64,000 nt of DNA from Pseudothauera lacus (GTDB lineage: Bacteria > Pseudomonadota > Gammaproteobacteria > Burkholderiales > Rhodocyclaceae): contig NZ_PZKC01000001.1 of the NCBI RefSeq assembly GCF_003034845.1, positions 124,001 through 188,000 on the forward strand, given 5' to 3'. Positions 26,699 to 35,005 of the stretch are shown here, one piece after another. Each line of letters opens with the position of its first letter. The first letter of the stretch is position 1. Below the pieces are notes generated by a model. The model searched no databases. It was not told the DNA's origin and saw only the letters and a list, made by a program, of their open reading frames with translations. Made by a program: the position numbers and the translations under genes.

Positions 26699-27268
26699 TC
26701 AGGGGCGCTCTTCGTGCCACTTGCGCACGGTGTAACGGGCCGCCATGAGGCCGTCCACGCTGCGTCCGGGAGGCAGTCCGGCCTTGTTTCTGAGGGCAGC
26801 GAGAAAATCCGCCGGCGCCGGCAGTTCGTCCCACACCTGGGGCAGGAAGGTGGCGCTGCGGCAACCGGCGAAGAGCATCAGGCCGTCCGTGTGAGGGCGC
26901 AACTGGCGCAGCAGTGCGTCCTCGTCAGCGAAGTCGATGAACTCGGCGGGCGAAAGCAGCGAGACCTCGATGTCCACGCTGTCGAGCTCGTCGCACTGCA
27001 GCGGGGCAAAACGCGGATCGCGGGTGGCCGCGGCAACGGCGTTGGCGGCAACGTCCTCGGCCAGGCTGCGCTGCGGGCGCAGGCTGCCGATGCAGCCGCG
27101 CAGCCGTCCCTGGCGGTGCAGGGTGACGAAGGTCGCGCCACGCCCTGCGAGGGCCTCGCCGTCGGGCAGGGGGGCGGGGTCCGCGCACAGCGCACGCCGC
27201 AGCGCGGCGCGGGCGCGCGCCAGCAACAAGGTGCCGAGAGCTTCCTCTTCAGTGGCAGAAGCGTTCAT
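26699..27268 (-). CDS. amrA: AmmeMemoRadiSam system protein A (AMMECR1 homologue)
   Basis: A 189-residue protein with the AMMECR1 hallmark LRGCIGS in GRLRGCIGSLRPQRSL and downstream DSVDIEVSLLSP. The start is the ATG at 27268, inside the last codons of amrB (20-bp overlap). The same frame stays open far upstream, but that part is the shadow of amrB. Function unknown in bacteria; the conserved Cys in RGCIG is thought to be catalytic. It lies between amrB and amrS with overlapping or 4-bp junctions, so the three are made together. Confidence 0.93.
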   Translation of the reverse strand: MNASATEEEALGTLLLARARAALRRALCADPAPLPDGEALAGRGATFVTLHRQGRLRGCIGSLRPQRSLAEDVAANAVAAATRDPRFAPLQCDELDSVDIEVSLLSPAEFIDFADEDALLRQLRPHTDGLMLFAGCRSATFLPQVWDELPAPADFLAALRNKAGLPPGRSVDGLMAARYTVRKWHEERP

Positions 27269-28097
27269 GAGCGTTGCCCTTGCAGAATGCCAGCGCGGCA
27301 TAGCCAACCACGCGGTTGCGGTCGCCGGCGGTATCGCCGGAGTTGCGCAGATCGAGCAGGTGGGCTTGCAGTCCGCGCCGTGCGGCGACCCGCAGCAGGC
27401 CGTTGATCGGCGTCGCGCCGCAGGCCTGGTGGTGGTCGAGGGTGGCGTGGAGGTGGAGGATCTCGTCGACGGTGGCGCGGTCGTAGCGGCAGGACTGCGG
27501 ATAGCTGAGGTAGTGGGAAAGGTCTGAACTGACCACCACCAGGGTCTCGTCGCCGCCCCACAGCGCGTCGAGCACCTCGGCCACGGCCTCGCTCTGCGCA
27601 TTGCCGACGAGCAGCGGCAACACCTCGAACGCGCCCAGCAGGCGCTGCAGAAAGGGCAGCTGGACCTCCAGGCAGTGTTCCGCGGCATGCGGGCGGTCGT
27701 CGACGATGACGTCGCCGCGCCGCTGCACGGCCAGCCAGTCATCGTGGGCCACCGCCACCGTGCCCAGCGGTGTGGCGAAGCCGCGTGCGGCGGGGAGGGC
27801 AAAGCCGTTCACCGCCACGCGGTGGGTCGGTCCCAGCATGATCACCCGCCGGATGCGCGGTGCACATGCGGTCAGGGTGGCATAGGCGCAGGCCGCCACC
27901 GCGCCGGAATAGATGTAGCCGGCGTGAGGCACGATGAGCGCCTTGGGCGCCACCACCTCGTCCACGCCGAGGGCGCAGGCGAGCAGTTCGTCGATCTGCG
28001 CACGCAGCACCAAGGGGTCGGCGGGGTAGAACTGCCCGGCCACGGCGGGAGGTCTGGGCGCAGCGCTTGCCATTGGCGGGGGCTCCGGAGAGGACAT
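27249..28097 (-). CDS. amrB: AmmeMemoRadiSam system protein B (MEMO1 homologue)
   Basis: A 282-residue MEMO-fold protein, related to extradiol dioxygenases. GQFYPADP, PHAGYIYSG, LGPTHRVAVNGFAL, VSSDLSHY and CGATPINGLLR are the family landmarks and include the conserved His/Asp/Cys pocket. The first ATG is at 28097; an ATG at 28073 with GGAG nine bases upstream may be the real start. It is the first gene of the amr operon. The DUF4010 gene ends upstream of it on the same strand (28105 is that gene's stop), so transcription may begin further right. Confidence 0.93.
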   Translation of the reverse strand: MSSPEPPPMASAAPRPPAVAGQFYPADPLVLRAQIDELLACALGVDEVVAPKALIVPHAGYIYSGAVAACAYATLTACAPRIRRVIMLGPTHRVAVNGFALPAARGFATPLGTVAVAHDDWLAVQRRGDVIVDDRPHAAEHCLEVQLPFLQRLLGAFEVLPLLVGNAQSEAVAEVLDALWGGDETLVVVSSDLSHYLSYPQSCRYDRATVDEILHLHATLDHHQACGATPINGLLRVAARRGLQAHLLDLRNSGDTAGDRNRVVGYAALAFCKGNAHERFCH

Positions 28098-28104
28098 CCG
28101 GTAA

Positions 28105-29382
28105 TCAGTATAGACCGGTCGCAGCCAGGGCGCTCCACGCCATGCCGGCGGCCAGGCCGATGGCTACCGCGCCCATGCCGCTGAGCACCTTGAGACCCAG
28201 CGCGCGCCCGCCGATGACCACAGCCAGTGTGGTCTTGAAGGCGAGGTTGGCAATCATCCCCAGTCCGATGACGATCACCGTGGGCTGCAGGGCGAGCTTG
28301 TCGAGGGAGAACAGGCGCAGGCTGGACAGCGCAATGGCATCGATGTCGGTCAGCCCGGAAACCACCGCCAGCACGTAGAGACCGCTGTGGCCGACGACTT
28401 CCGACATCCATGCGGCAATGAACAGCACCACTGCGTAAAGTGCGCCGAAGCCCAGCGCGGTCTTCAGTTCCGTCGGATTGCTGGTCTCCGGCAGCACCAC
28501 TTCACCGCCCGTGCTCAGGCGTCGCCAGTTCCACAGCATCGCCACAGCGCCCAGTGCCAGCGCCGGCACGACGACGAAGAGCAGCTGGGCGACCACCCCG
28601 GGAGCGACCACCGCAGCGATCACCGTCACCCGCAGCACCATTACCAGGTTGGCAAGCACGATCACCAGTGCCGCCATCGACGACATCGCCGGTGCGGCGC
28701 GGGCGTTGCGTGCGTACACCATGGTGGTTGCGGTACTCGACGCAAGACCGCCGAAAACACCGACGAAGGCGGCCCCATAGCGTGCGCCGACGATCTGCAG
28801 CGCAGCGTAACCGGCCAGGCTGACCCCGGAGATGAGCACCACCATCCACCACACCTGGTAAGGGTTGAGGGCGTCGTAGGGGCCGAACTCCTGGTTGGGC
28901 AGGATGGGCAGGATGACAAGCGAGAGCACGCCGAACTGGAGGATGGAGATCCAGTCGCGCGGGCCGAGGCGATTGGCGATGCCGCGCAGCTGGGCCTTGA
29001 AGTACAGCAGCACCGTGGTTCCCACCGCCAGCATCACCGCCAGTTTGGCGTAGCCGTACCACACCGCTGCACCGAGGCAGAAGCACACCAGCAGTGCGGC
29101 CACCGAGGTGGTGCCCGGATCGGTGGGGTCGGGGTGGCGCAGATAGGCGGCAATGATCATCGTCCCGATCACCGCCATGCCCACCGCCAGCGGCGCGATG
29201 CTGTCGAGGTGCTGGCCAAGCAGGGCAGCCAGCGCACCGAACATCGCCACCAGGCCGAAGGTGCGCAGGCCGGCGCGCGCCGAGGCCACGCGTTCGCGTT
29301 CGAGGCCGATCAGCAGGCCGATGCCGATGGCGATCAGGAAGGCCTCGCCGTGAGCGGTATCGAAGGGCACTGAGAAGGGCAT
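28105..29382 (-). CDS. MgtC/SapB-like DUF4010 membrane protein
   Basis: A 425-residue polytopic inner-membrane protein. The N-terminal quarter matches the MgtC/SapB-type helices (AIGIGLLIGLERER), and the rest is the DUF4010 region with about ten further hydrophobic segments. LSGLTDIDAI-type and LASSTATTMVY stretches are typical. The start at 29382 is the first ATG close to the membrane region; upstream in-frame residues back to 29460 look non-coding. Substrate unknown; a role in ion or metal handling is often suggested for the family. The stop lies 7 bp before the amrB start on the same strand, so it may lead that operon. Confidence 0.85.
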   Translation of the reverse strand: MPFSVPFDTAHGEAFLIAIGIGLLIGLERERVASARAGLRTFGLVAMFGALAALLGQHLDSIAPLAVGMAVIGTMIIAAYLRHPDPTDPGTTSVAALLVCFCLGAAVWYGYAKLAVMLAVGTTVLLYFKAQLRGIANRLGPRDWISILQFGVLSLVILPILPNQEFGPYDALNPYQVWWMVVLISGVSLAGYAALQIVGARYGAAFVGVFGGLASSTATTMVYARNARAAPAMSSMAALVIVLANLVMVLRVTVIAAVVAPGVVAQLLFVVVPALALGAVAMLWNWRRLSTGGEVVLPETSNPTELKTALGFGALYAVVLFIAAWMSEVVGHSGLYVLAVVSGLTDIDAIALSSLRLFSLDKLALQPTVIVIGLGMIANLAFKTTLAVVIGGRALGLKVLSGMGAVAIGLAAGMAWSALAATGLY

Positions 29383-29485
29383 GCGCGGGCTCCGGTCGCA
29401 GGACGTCAGAAGGAGTGCGTAATACTGTATTGCATGGATCGCGGCACGTCGATCATGCACTGCGCAATGAACGGCAGCGCCAGGC

Positions 29486-29494
29486 TGCTAGAAT
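29486..29494 (+). promoter_or_regulatory. Extended -10 promoter immediately before ispD
   Basis: TGcTAGAAT, an extended -10, ends eight bases before the ispD ATG. Transcription would then start at or within a few bases of the start codon, giving a leaderless or very short leader. The discriminator is GC-rich (CCGCCGCC). No -35 match. Confidence 0.5.
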
Positions 29495-29502
29495 CCGCCG
29501 CC

Positions 29503-30204
29503 ATGCAGACCTTTCATCCCCGCCATTTCGCCATCGTGCCGGCCGCCGGCAGCGGCAGCCGCATGGCTGCCGAGACGCCCAAGCAGTATCTGCCGCTGCT
29601 CGGCCGTCCATTGATTCATCACGCCCTTGCGGTGCTGTGCGCCGCTCCCGAGATCGACAAGGTCTTCGTCGTGCTCTCCGTCGGCGACGCCGAATGGGCT
29701 CGTCACGACTGGCAGGATCTCGGCCCCAAGCTGGTACCGCTGTTCTGCGGTGGCGCCACCCGCGCCGACAGCGTGCTGGGCGGGCTGCGGGCGATCTCGG
29801 GCGAGGTGGCGCAGAGCGACTGGGTGCTGGTGCATGATGCGGCGCGCCCATGCCTGGCGCCCTGGCACGTGGACAGGCTGATCCGCGAGCTGGCCCATGA
29901 CGAGGTCGGAGGCCTGCTCGCCGTGCCGGTGGCCGACACCCTCAAGCATGCCGATGGCCACCGCCGCGTGCACCGCACGGTGCCGCGCGACAGCCTGTGG
30001 CAGGCGCAGACGCCGCAGATGTTCCGCTACGTGATGCTGCGCCGCGCGCTGGAAAGCGCCCACGGCGTCACCGACGAGGCCAGCGCCATCGAAGCGGCCG
30101 GCCTGCATCCGCGCCTCATCGAAGGCGATGCCACCAACCTCAAGGTCACCTATCCGCTCGACCTGCATCTGGCCGAGTGGATACTGAAGAACCGCAACCA
30201 ATGA
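29503..30204 (+). CDS. ispD: 2-C-methyl-D-erythritol 4-phosphate cytidylyltransferase
   Basis: A 233-residue enzyme that couples MEP with CTP to CDP-ME in the non-mevalonate isoprenoid pathway. The nucleotidyl-transferase signature [19 protein letters not shown] is at about 11-29. HDAARPC, a Thr/Asp site in the middle and LKVTYPLDL near the end are typical. The start is the ATG at 29503; the in-frame extension to 29434 reads through the promoter. The stop overlaps an upstream ATG of ispF, and the true ispF start is 15 bp further on, so the pair is coupled. Confidence 0.96.
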   Translation: MQTFHPRHFAIVPAAGSGSRMAAETPKQYLPLLGRPLIHHALAVLCAAPEIDKVFVVLSVGDAEWARHDWQDLGPKLVPLFCGGATRADSVLGGLRAISGEVAQSDWVLVHDAARPCLAPWHVDRLIRELAHDEVGGLLAVPVADTLKHADGHRRVHRTVPRDSLWQAQTPQMFRYVMLRRALESAHGVTDEASAIEAAGLHPRLIEGDATNLKVTYPLDLHLAEWILKNRNQ

Positions 30205-30218
30205 ATGGAGCAGCGGCG

Positions 30219-30704
30219 ATGAACCCTCCCTTCCGCATCGGCCAGGGCTTTGACGTCCATGCCCTGGTGCCCGGCCGCGCGCTGATCCTGGGCGGCGTGC
30301 GCATTCCGTTCGAGCGCGGTCTGCTCGGCCATTCCGACGCCGACGTGCTGCTCCACGCGCTCACCGATGCGCTCCTCGGCGCTGCCGGCCTGGGCGACAT
30401 CGGCCGGCTGTTTCCCGACACTGACCCCGCACACGCCGGCGCCGACAGCCGTGTGCTGCTGCGCACTGCGTGGCAGCGCGTGGAGGCCGCCGGCTGGCAA
30501 CTCGGCAACGTCGATGCCACGCTGATCTGCCGGGCGCCGAAGATACTCCCGCATGCTCCGGCGATGATTGCCAACATCGCCGCCGACCTCGGCGTTGCTG
30601 CCGAACTCATCAACATCAAGGGCAAGACCACCGAACGACTGGGCTTTACCGGGCGCGGCGAGGGCATCGCCGCCCAGGTCAGTGCCCTGCTGTGGCGTCC
30701 CTGA
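30219..30704 (+). CDS. ispF: 2-C-methyl-D-erythritol 2,4-cyclodiphosphate synthase
   Basis: A 161-residue trimeric zinc enzyme of the MEP pathway. GQGFDVHAL carries the first Asp/His zinc ligands and [13 protein letters not shown] the catalytic region. [18 protein letters not shown] closes the protein. The start at 30219 has GGAG eight bases upstream; an ATG at 30201 overlapping the ispD stop lacks one. It follows ispD by 14 bp in the same operon, a common arrangement. Confidence 0.97.
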   Translation: MNPPFRIGQGFDVHALVPGRALILGGVRIPFERGLLGHSDADVLLHALTDALLGAAGLGDIGRLFPDTDPAHAGADSRVLLRTAWQRVEAAGWQLGNVDATLICRAPKILPHAPAMIANIAADLGVAAELINIKGKTTERLGFTGRGEGIAAQVSALLWRP

Positions 30705-30787
30705 ATGCCGGCGCTCGCGCTGCGGGTTTGCGCCGGCGCGAAAAGGGGCCAGAATGGCCGCCCCAGATGACCGTACCGGAACGATTC

Positions 30788-31672
30788 ATGTCTGCAGACC
30801 GTCTTCGCCGCTTTCTCGCCGTGCTCGGCAGTGCCATCGTGCTTGCCGCCTGCGCCCCTGATGACCGTCCGCCGCCGTTGCCGCAGAGTGGCCGTGCCGG
30901 TGAGCTGCTGCTCGCCAGCGTTCCCGGCGGCGCCCGCGTGAGCGTCAATGGCGAACCCCATGGCAACACCCCTGCGGGTACTGGTGAAGTGCTGGCGATC
31001 CCGCTGCCGCCCGGCACCCACACCATTGAGGCAGTGCTGGAGGTGGACGAATTCACCGAGCTCTTTGCCCGTCACGATGGCCTCGCGGTGGGCGAGCAGC
31101 CCTTGCCGACGCTGGTGCTGGAGCTGCGCCCGCGTTTCACCGCAGCCGGCGAGACCCGCCACGAAGCCCGTCAGGCCGTTCTCGCCGAGCGCGAGCGGGT
31201 GGCCGTGGCACGCTTCGTGGAGGAGTTTCCCGGCACCGTCACCGATACCGTCAGCGGACTGATGTGGATGCGCTGCAGCGCCGGCCAGGAGTGGCGCGAC
31301 GGCACCTGCGCGGGAACGGCGGCACGCTACAACTGGGAGCGCGCTGGCGAGCTGGCGGCGAACGCCGATCTCGGCGGCTACCGTGACTGGCGCCTGCCCA
31401 CCCGCGACGAACTCTTCGGACTGGTCTGGTGTTCTTCCGGGCAGCGCTACGACACCGACCCGGAAGGCTCGGGCGGGGCCTGCGCCGGCGACTTCCGCCG
31501 CCCCCCCATCCTCGCCGAGGTCTTCCCCGCCACCCCGCAGGACAAGTTCTGGACCGGCACCCCGGCTTCGCAGTCCTTCGCCGCCTGGGGCGTGGCCTTC
31601 ACCAGCGGCGTTACCGGCGTCGGCAACCGTCGCGATACCGTGCTGGTCCGCCTGGTGCGCAACGCGCGGTGA
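30788..31672 (+). CDS. PEGA / DUF1566 lipoprotein
   Basis: A 294-residue predicted lipoprotein. The signal sequence ends in a lipobox (VLAACAPDD, Cys22-23). A PEGA domain follows (about 35-110, LLLASVPGGARVSVNGEPHG). The C-terminal half is DUF1566 (about 150-290), with GLMWMRCSAGQEW and GYRDWRLPTRDELFGLV. DUF1566 is an extracytoplasmic domain of unknown function, often in cell-surface proteins. The start at 30788 has GGAAC seven bases upstream. The stop codon overlaps the GTG of the next gene (GTGA), so the two are translationally coupled. Confidence 0.85.
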   Translation: MSADRLRRFLAVLGSAIVLAACAPDDRPPPLPQSGRAGELLLASVPGGARVSVNGEPHGNTPAGTGEVLAIPLPPGTHTIEAVLEVDEFTELFARHDGLAVGEQPLPTLVLELRPRFTAAGETRHEARQAVLAERERVAVARFVEEFPGTVTDTVSGLMWMRCSAGQEWRDGTCAGTAARYNWERAGELAANADLGGYRDWRLPTRDELFGLVWCSSGQRYDTDPEGSGGACAGDFRRPPILAEVFPATPQDKFWTGTPASQSFAAWGVAFTSGVTGVGNRRDTVLVRLVRNAR

Positions 31673-32577
31673 GCGACAGCGCCACGGCGACGCTCTTTCC
31701 GGGCTTTCGCCATGAACGGCGGCAGGTCGCCGCCGGGGTGCACATCAACTTGCGCGTCGGCGGCAGCGGCCCGCCGCTGCTGATGCTCCACGGCCACCCC
31801 CAGACCCACGCCATCTGGCACAAGGTCGCGCCGCAACTGGCACTCAGCCATACCCTGGTGCTGTGCGACCTGCGCGGCTACGGTGACTCCGCCAAGCCGG
31901 CGGGCGGAGTCGATCATGCCAGCTACGCCAAGCGCACGATGGCCGCGGACATGCTCGCGGTGATGGAGGCGCTTGGTCACGCGCGCTTCGACATCATCGC
32001 CCACGATCGCGGCGCGCGTGTCGCCCACCGCCTTGCCGCCGATCACCCGCAGGCCGTGCGCCGGCTGGTGCTGCTCGACGTCGCGCCAACACTGGAAATG
32101 TACGAGCACACCGGCGAGGCCTTCGCGCGCGCCTACTGGCACTGGTTCTTCCTCATCCAGCCGGCGCCACTGCCCGAGCGCCTCATCGAGGCCGATCCAG
32201 CCGCCTATGTGCGCGACGTGATGGGGCGGCGCAGTGCCGGGCTGGCCCCCTTCCACCCCCTTGCGCTGGCCGAGTATCAGCGCTGCCTGGCGCAGCCGGG
32301 CAGCGCCCACGCACTGTGCGAGGATTACCGCGCTGCTGCAGGCATCGATCTCGATCATGATCGCGCCGACCGTGCAGCCGGCCGCATGCTGGAGATGCCC
32401 GTACTGGCGCTGTGGGGGGAGCAGGGCGCGGTGCATCGCTGCTTCCGCCCGCTGGAGGCCTGGCAGCGCGTTGCCCGTGTGGTCGAGGGCGGCCCCCTGC
32501 GTTGTGGCCACTACATCGCCGAGGAAGCGCCGGAGGCCCTGCTGGAACGTGTGCTGCCCTTCCTCGCGGCCCAATGA
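31669..32577 (+). CDS. Haloacetate/fluoroacetate dehalogenase-like alpha/beta hydrolase
   Basis: A 302-residue alpha/beta hydrolase with GTG start at 31669 overlapping the upstream stop. The nucleophile motif is HDRGAR (112-117) with Asp113 in place of Ser. Arg114 and Arg117 match the carboxylate-binding pair of fluoroacetate dehalogenase. AYWHW (155-159) supplies His158 and Trp159, and Tyr220 the third halide-pocket residue. Asp137 is the acid and His281 (GHY) the general base. The full set described for the Rhodopseudomonas enzyme is therefore present. Family membership is firm; true activity on haloacetates is inferred. Confidence 0.85.
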   Translation: MSDSATATLFPGFRHERRQVAAGVHINLRVGGSGPPLLMLHGHPQTHAIWHKVAPQLALSHTLVLCDLRGYGDSAKPAGGVDHASYAKRTMAADMLAVMEALGHARFDIIAHDRGARVAHRLAADHPQAVRRLVLLDVAPTLEMYEHTGEAFARAYWHWFFLIQPAPLPERLIEADPAAYVRDVMGRRSAGLAPFHPLALAEYQRCLAQPGSAHALCEDYRAAAGIDLDHDRADRAAGRMLEMPVLALWGEQGAVHRCFRPLEAWQRVARVVEGGPLRCGHYIAEEAPEALLERVLPFLAAQ

Positions 32578-32580
32578 AAA

Positions 32581-32601
32581 GCGGGGCGCCAAGCGCCCCG
32601 C
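32581..32601. terminator. Bidirectional hairpin between convergent genes
   Basis: GCGGGGCGC-CAA-GCGCCCCGC, a perfect 9-bp stem, lies just after the dehalogenase-like gene. On the minus strand it is followed by TTTT, so it fits best as the terminator for the host-attachment gene transcribed leftward. Confidence 0.7.
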
Positions 32602-32654
32602 GGCTCTCGGGGCGGATCACGGCGGATCCGCCCGTCACCTCCTGAAGAGAGGCG

Positions 32655-33095
32655 TCAGAGATAGATGCAGCCGGCCAGGCGTTGCGCCAGCAGCGGTTCG
32701 GGCGTCTTGGTGTAGTCCTTCTCGAAGCGGTCGGAGACCAGTTGAGCGGTGGGGCGGTCGATGACGGCGTTAAGCATCCCCATGAAGGCCGGCGGGGCGA
32801 CCAGAATGGCGCGCCGGAAGGCGTTCTTGGCGCGGCCGAGGTAGAGTTCCTGAGCGATTTCCTGGGCAAAGACGTGTGCTTCGTGTTCCTTCGGCAGAGT
32901 CTGCGGCTGCTTGGAGCCGGCGCCACTGCCACTGCCTGCCATGCTGCCCGGGCGGTCGGTGACCAGATCGGAGTTCTTCTGCCTGCTTTCCGGGTGGATC
33001 AGTTCCTTGACCAGCCTGAGGCCCTTGTTGGGACCGAGATTGGCGTACAGCTTGCACAGGCTGGCGTTGGCAACAAGAATCCAGGTGATGGCCAT
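32655..33095 (-). CDS. Host-attachment protein (baeRF-type fold)
   Basis: A 146-residue soluble protein of the family first named for a requirement in attachment to host cells and now grouped with bacterial release-factor-like folds. MAITWILVANASLCKLY at the start and LVAPPAFMGMLNAVID in the middle are the recognisable blocks. GGAGGG six bases before the ATG at 33095 sets the start. It stands alone, with a hairpin terminator downstream. The role in a free-living organism is unclear. Confidence 0.85.
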   Translation of the reverse strand: MAITWILVANASLCKLYANLGPNKGLRLVKELIHPESRQKNSDLVTDRPGSMAGSGSGAGSKQPQTLPKEHEAHVFAQEIAQELYLGRAKNAFRRAILVAPPAFMGMLNAVIDRPTAQLVSDRFEKDYTKTPEPLLAQRLAGCIYL

Positions 33096-33207
33096 GTGAC
33101 ACCCTCCGAGGTTGGGATGAACGGGTTTGCCGGAACGGCCATTCCAGCTTAGACAGCCCCTTCTCCGCTTGCCAAGGACGGCTTGTTGCGCCCAGTGAAA
33201 ACGGGTT

Positions 33208-33981
33208 TCAGCGATCCCCGCGCACGCAGCGCCGGCGCGGATCCAGACCGAAGTAGCTGGCCAACTGGCGATAGACTTCGGGATACAGCGCGGCCAGTCC
33301 CTCGGGGTCGAGGAAGAAGCTCTCCGCGCTGACGGCGAAGAACTCCGCCGGATGCTCGGCGCCGTAGGGATCGATGGCGAGATCCTCGTCGCCGCCATCG
33401 ACGCGGGTACAGAAGTCCTCGTAGGCGCTGCCGAAGGCCTCCGCCCAGCCCTTGCGCGACATCTGCGCCGGCAGCGGCGGAAAGCCGTCGGCGCCGCCGT
33501 TCTCCATGTCGAGCTTGTGGGCGAACTCGTGGATCACCACATTCACGCCTTCGGGGGCCTCGTCCTCCTCGAACCACGACACCAGCACCGGGCCGCCATC
33601 CCAGGCTTCGCCGAGCACCTCCTCGTCGTATTCATGGACCACGCCGTCGTCGTCGACGATCTGGCGCGGGATGATGAAATCGCCCGGATAGACCACGATG
33701 CCAACCCAGCCGCGGTAGGCCTGCAGGCCGATGTTGAGCACCGGCAGGCAGGCCTGCAGGGCAATGGCGAGCATCATGCGGTCGTGCAGCACCAGCCCGT
33801 GGGCGCCGTGGAACTGCTTGTCGGCGAGGAAGTCGAGGGCCATCGCGCGCAGGCGGCGGCGCTGCCCGTCGTCGAGGAAGTCGAGAAAGGGCAGGCGCTG
33901 CTCCACCGCCTGCCAGGTCGCCCCATCGACTTGCGGCGTCCGGTGGCGGGAGCCGAGCAGAGCGTGCAGCCAGGCGAGCAT
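33208..33981 (-). CDS. mtfA: Zinc-dependent peptidase MtfA-like
   Basis: A 257-residue M90-family peptidase. The zinc motif HEFAHKLD is at 151-158 and a later Glu follows in AEFFAVSAESFF. GWVGIVVYPGDFI (about 91-103) is a typical MtfA block. In enteric bacteria MtfA binds the repressor Mlc and influences glucose uptake; whether Mlc exists here is unknown. The ATG at 33981 overlaps the eamA stop (TGATG), so it is translated by coupling after the exporter. Confidence 0.9.
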   Translation of the reverse strand: MLAWLHALLGSRHRTPQVDGATWQAVEQRLPFLDFLDDGQRRRLRAMALDFLADKQFHGAHGLVLHDRMMLAIALQACLPVLNIGLQAYRGWVGIVVYPGDFIIPRQIVDDDGVVHEYDEEVLGEAWDGGPVLVSWFEEDEAPEGVNVVIHEFAHKLDMENGGADGFPPLPAQMSRKGWAEAFGSAYEDFCTRVDGGDEDLAIDPYGAEHPAEFFAVSAESFFLDPEGLAALYPEVYRQLASYFGLDPRRRCVRGDR

Positions 33982-34877
33982 CAGTTGCTGCGCCGACGCA
34001 TGGTCAGGTAGATGCCGGCGAATACCAGCGCGATGCCGGCGAAGTGGTAGCCATAGGGCCGTTCGCCGAGGAAGATCGCCGCCAGCAGGGTGCCGAACAC
34101 CGGCATCAGGTGGATGAACAGGGCACCGCGGCTGGGGCCCACCGCGGCAACGCCGGCGTTGTAGAACACATAGCCGAGGAAACCCGGAAAGATGCCGGTG
34201 TACAGGATGCCGGCGAGCGCAGCGCCATGGAGATCGATCTGGCGCCCGGCGACCAGTGCCTCCCAGGCATAGAAGGGCGCCAGTGCGCTGACACCGACGA
34301 CGGTGAACGCGAACAGCATCACCATCGGGTCGAGGCCCTGCGGACGCCAGTGCAGCCCGACGGTATACAGGCCCCACACCGCCACTGCGGCGAGCATCCA
34401 CAGATCACCGGTGTTGAGGCTGAAGGCAAGCAGGACGTCGATGTCGCCACGACCGACGATGATCGTCACACCGAGCAGCGAGACCAGTACGCCAAGTGCC
34501 TCGGCGCCGCTCAGGCGCTTGCCCAGCAGCATGAAGGCGAGGGCGATGGTGGCGATGGGAATGAAGGAATTGAGCAGCGTGGCATTGGTCGCCGTGGTGT
34601 ACTGCAGGGCGATGTAGGCGAAGGTGTTGTAGCAGCCCACGCCGAGCAGCCCGAGCGCCAGCATCGCCGCCCAGTGGCGGCGCAGGATGGGCCATTGCGC
34701 ACGCAGATGGGGGAGGGCGAAGGGCAGCACCAGCAGCAGCGCGATCACCCAGCGCCAGAAGGCCAGCGAGATGGGCGGCACGGCTTCGCGCAGGCCGCGA
34801 CCGATGACCATGTTGCCGGACCAGAACAGTGCGGTCAGGGTGAGCAGCAGATAGGGGTAGGCATACAGTCGCTTCAT
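33981..34877 (-). CDS. EamA-family drug/metabolite exporter
   Basis: A 298-residue inner-membrane protein with ten predicted segments in two EamA repeats. The first segment is ALFWSGNMVIGRGLREA and the second repeat begins around LWMLAAVAVWGLYTVG. Substrates of these permeases range from amino acids to drugs. The start at 34877 is an ATG with the membrane region beginning soon after. It is the first gene of a pair with mtfA and is divergent from relA across 128 bp. Confidence 0.9.
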   Translation of the reverse strand: MKRLYAYPYLLLTLTALFWSGNMVIGRGLREAVPPISLAFWRWVIALLLVLPFALPHLRAQWPILRRHWAAMLALGLLGVGCYNTFAYIALQYTTATNATLLNSFIPIATIALAFMLLGKRLSGAEALGVLVSLLGVTIIVGRGDIDVLLAFSLNTGDLWMLAAVAVWGLYTVGLHWRPQGLDPMVMLFAFTVVGVSALAPFYAWEALVAGRQIDLHGAALAGILYTGIFPGFLGYVFYNAGVAAVGPSRGALFIHLMPVFGTLLAAIFLGERPYGYHFAGIALVFAGIYLTMRRRSN

Positions 34878-34989
34878 TGCGTGCGCGGGGATCTGTGGCG
34901 AGGGGCGATGATGGCACAGCGCCGCCTCCTTTGGGGTGGGGGAAAACGCCCATGGACGCGCGCCATGCGCGCTTGCCGGGCCTTCGATA

Positions 34990-34998
34990 TGGGATAAT
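34990..34998 (+). promoter_or_regulatory. Extended -10 promoter immediately before relA
   Basis: TGgGATAAT ends seven bases before the relA ATG, with a GC-rich discriminator (CCGCGCC). Like ispD, the transcript would start at or next to the ATG. The spacer to the nearest -35-like TTGCCG is only 14 bp, so it would rely on the extended -10. Confidence 0.5.
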
Positions 34999-35005
34999 CC
35001 GCGCC

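Noticed and set aside
26699-27802. A long minus-strand frame that seems to fuse extra sequence to AmrA
   Set aside because: The first half is an out-of-frame reading of amrB; AmrA starts at the ATG at 27268 with normal family length.
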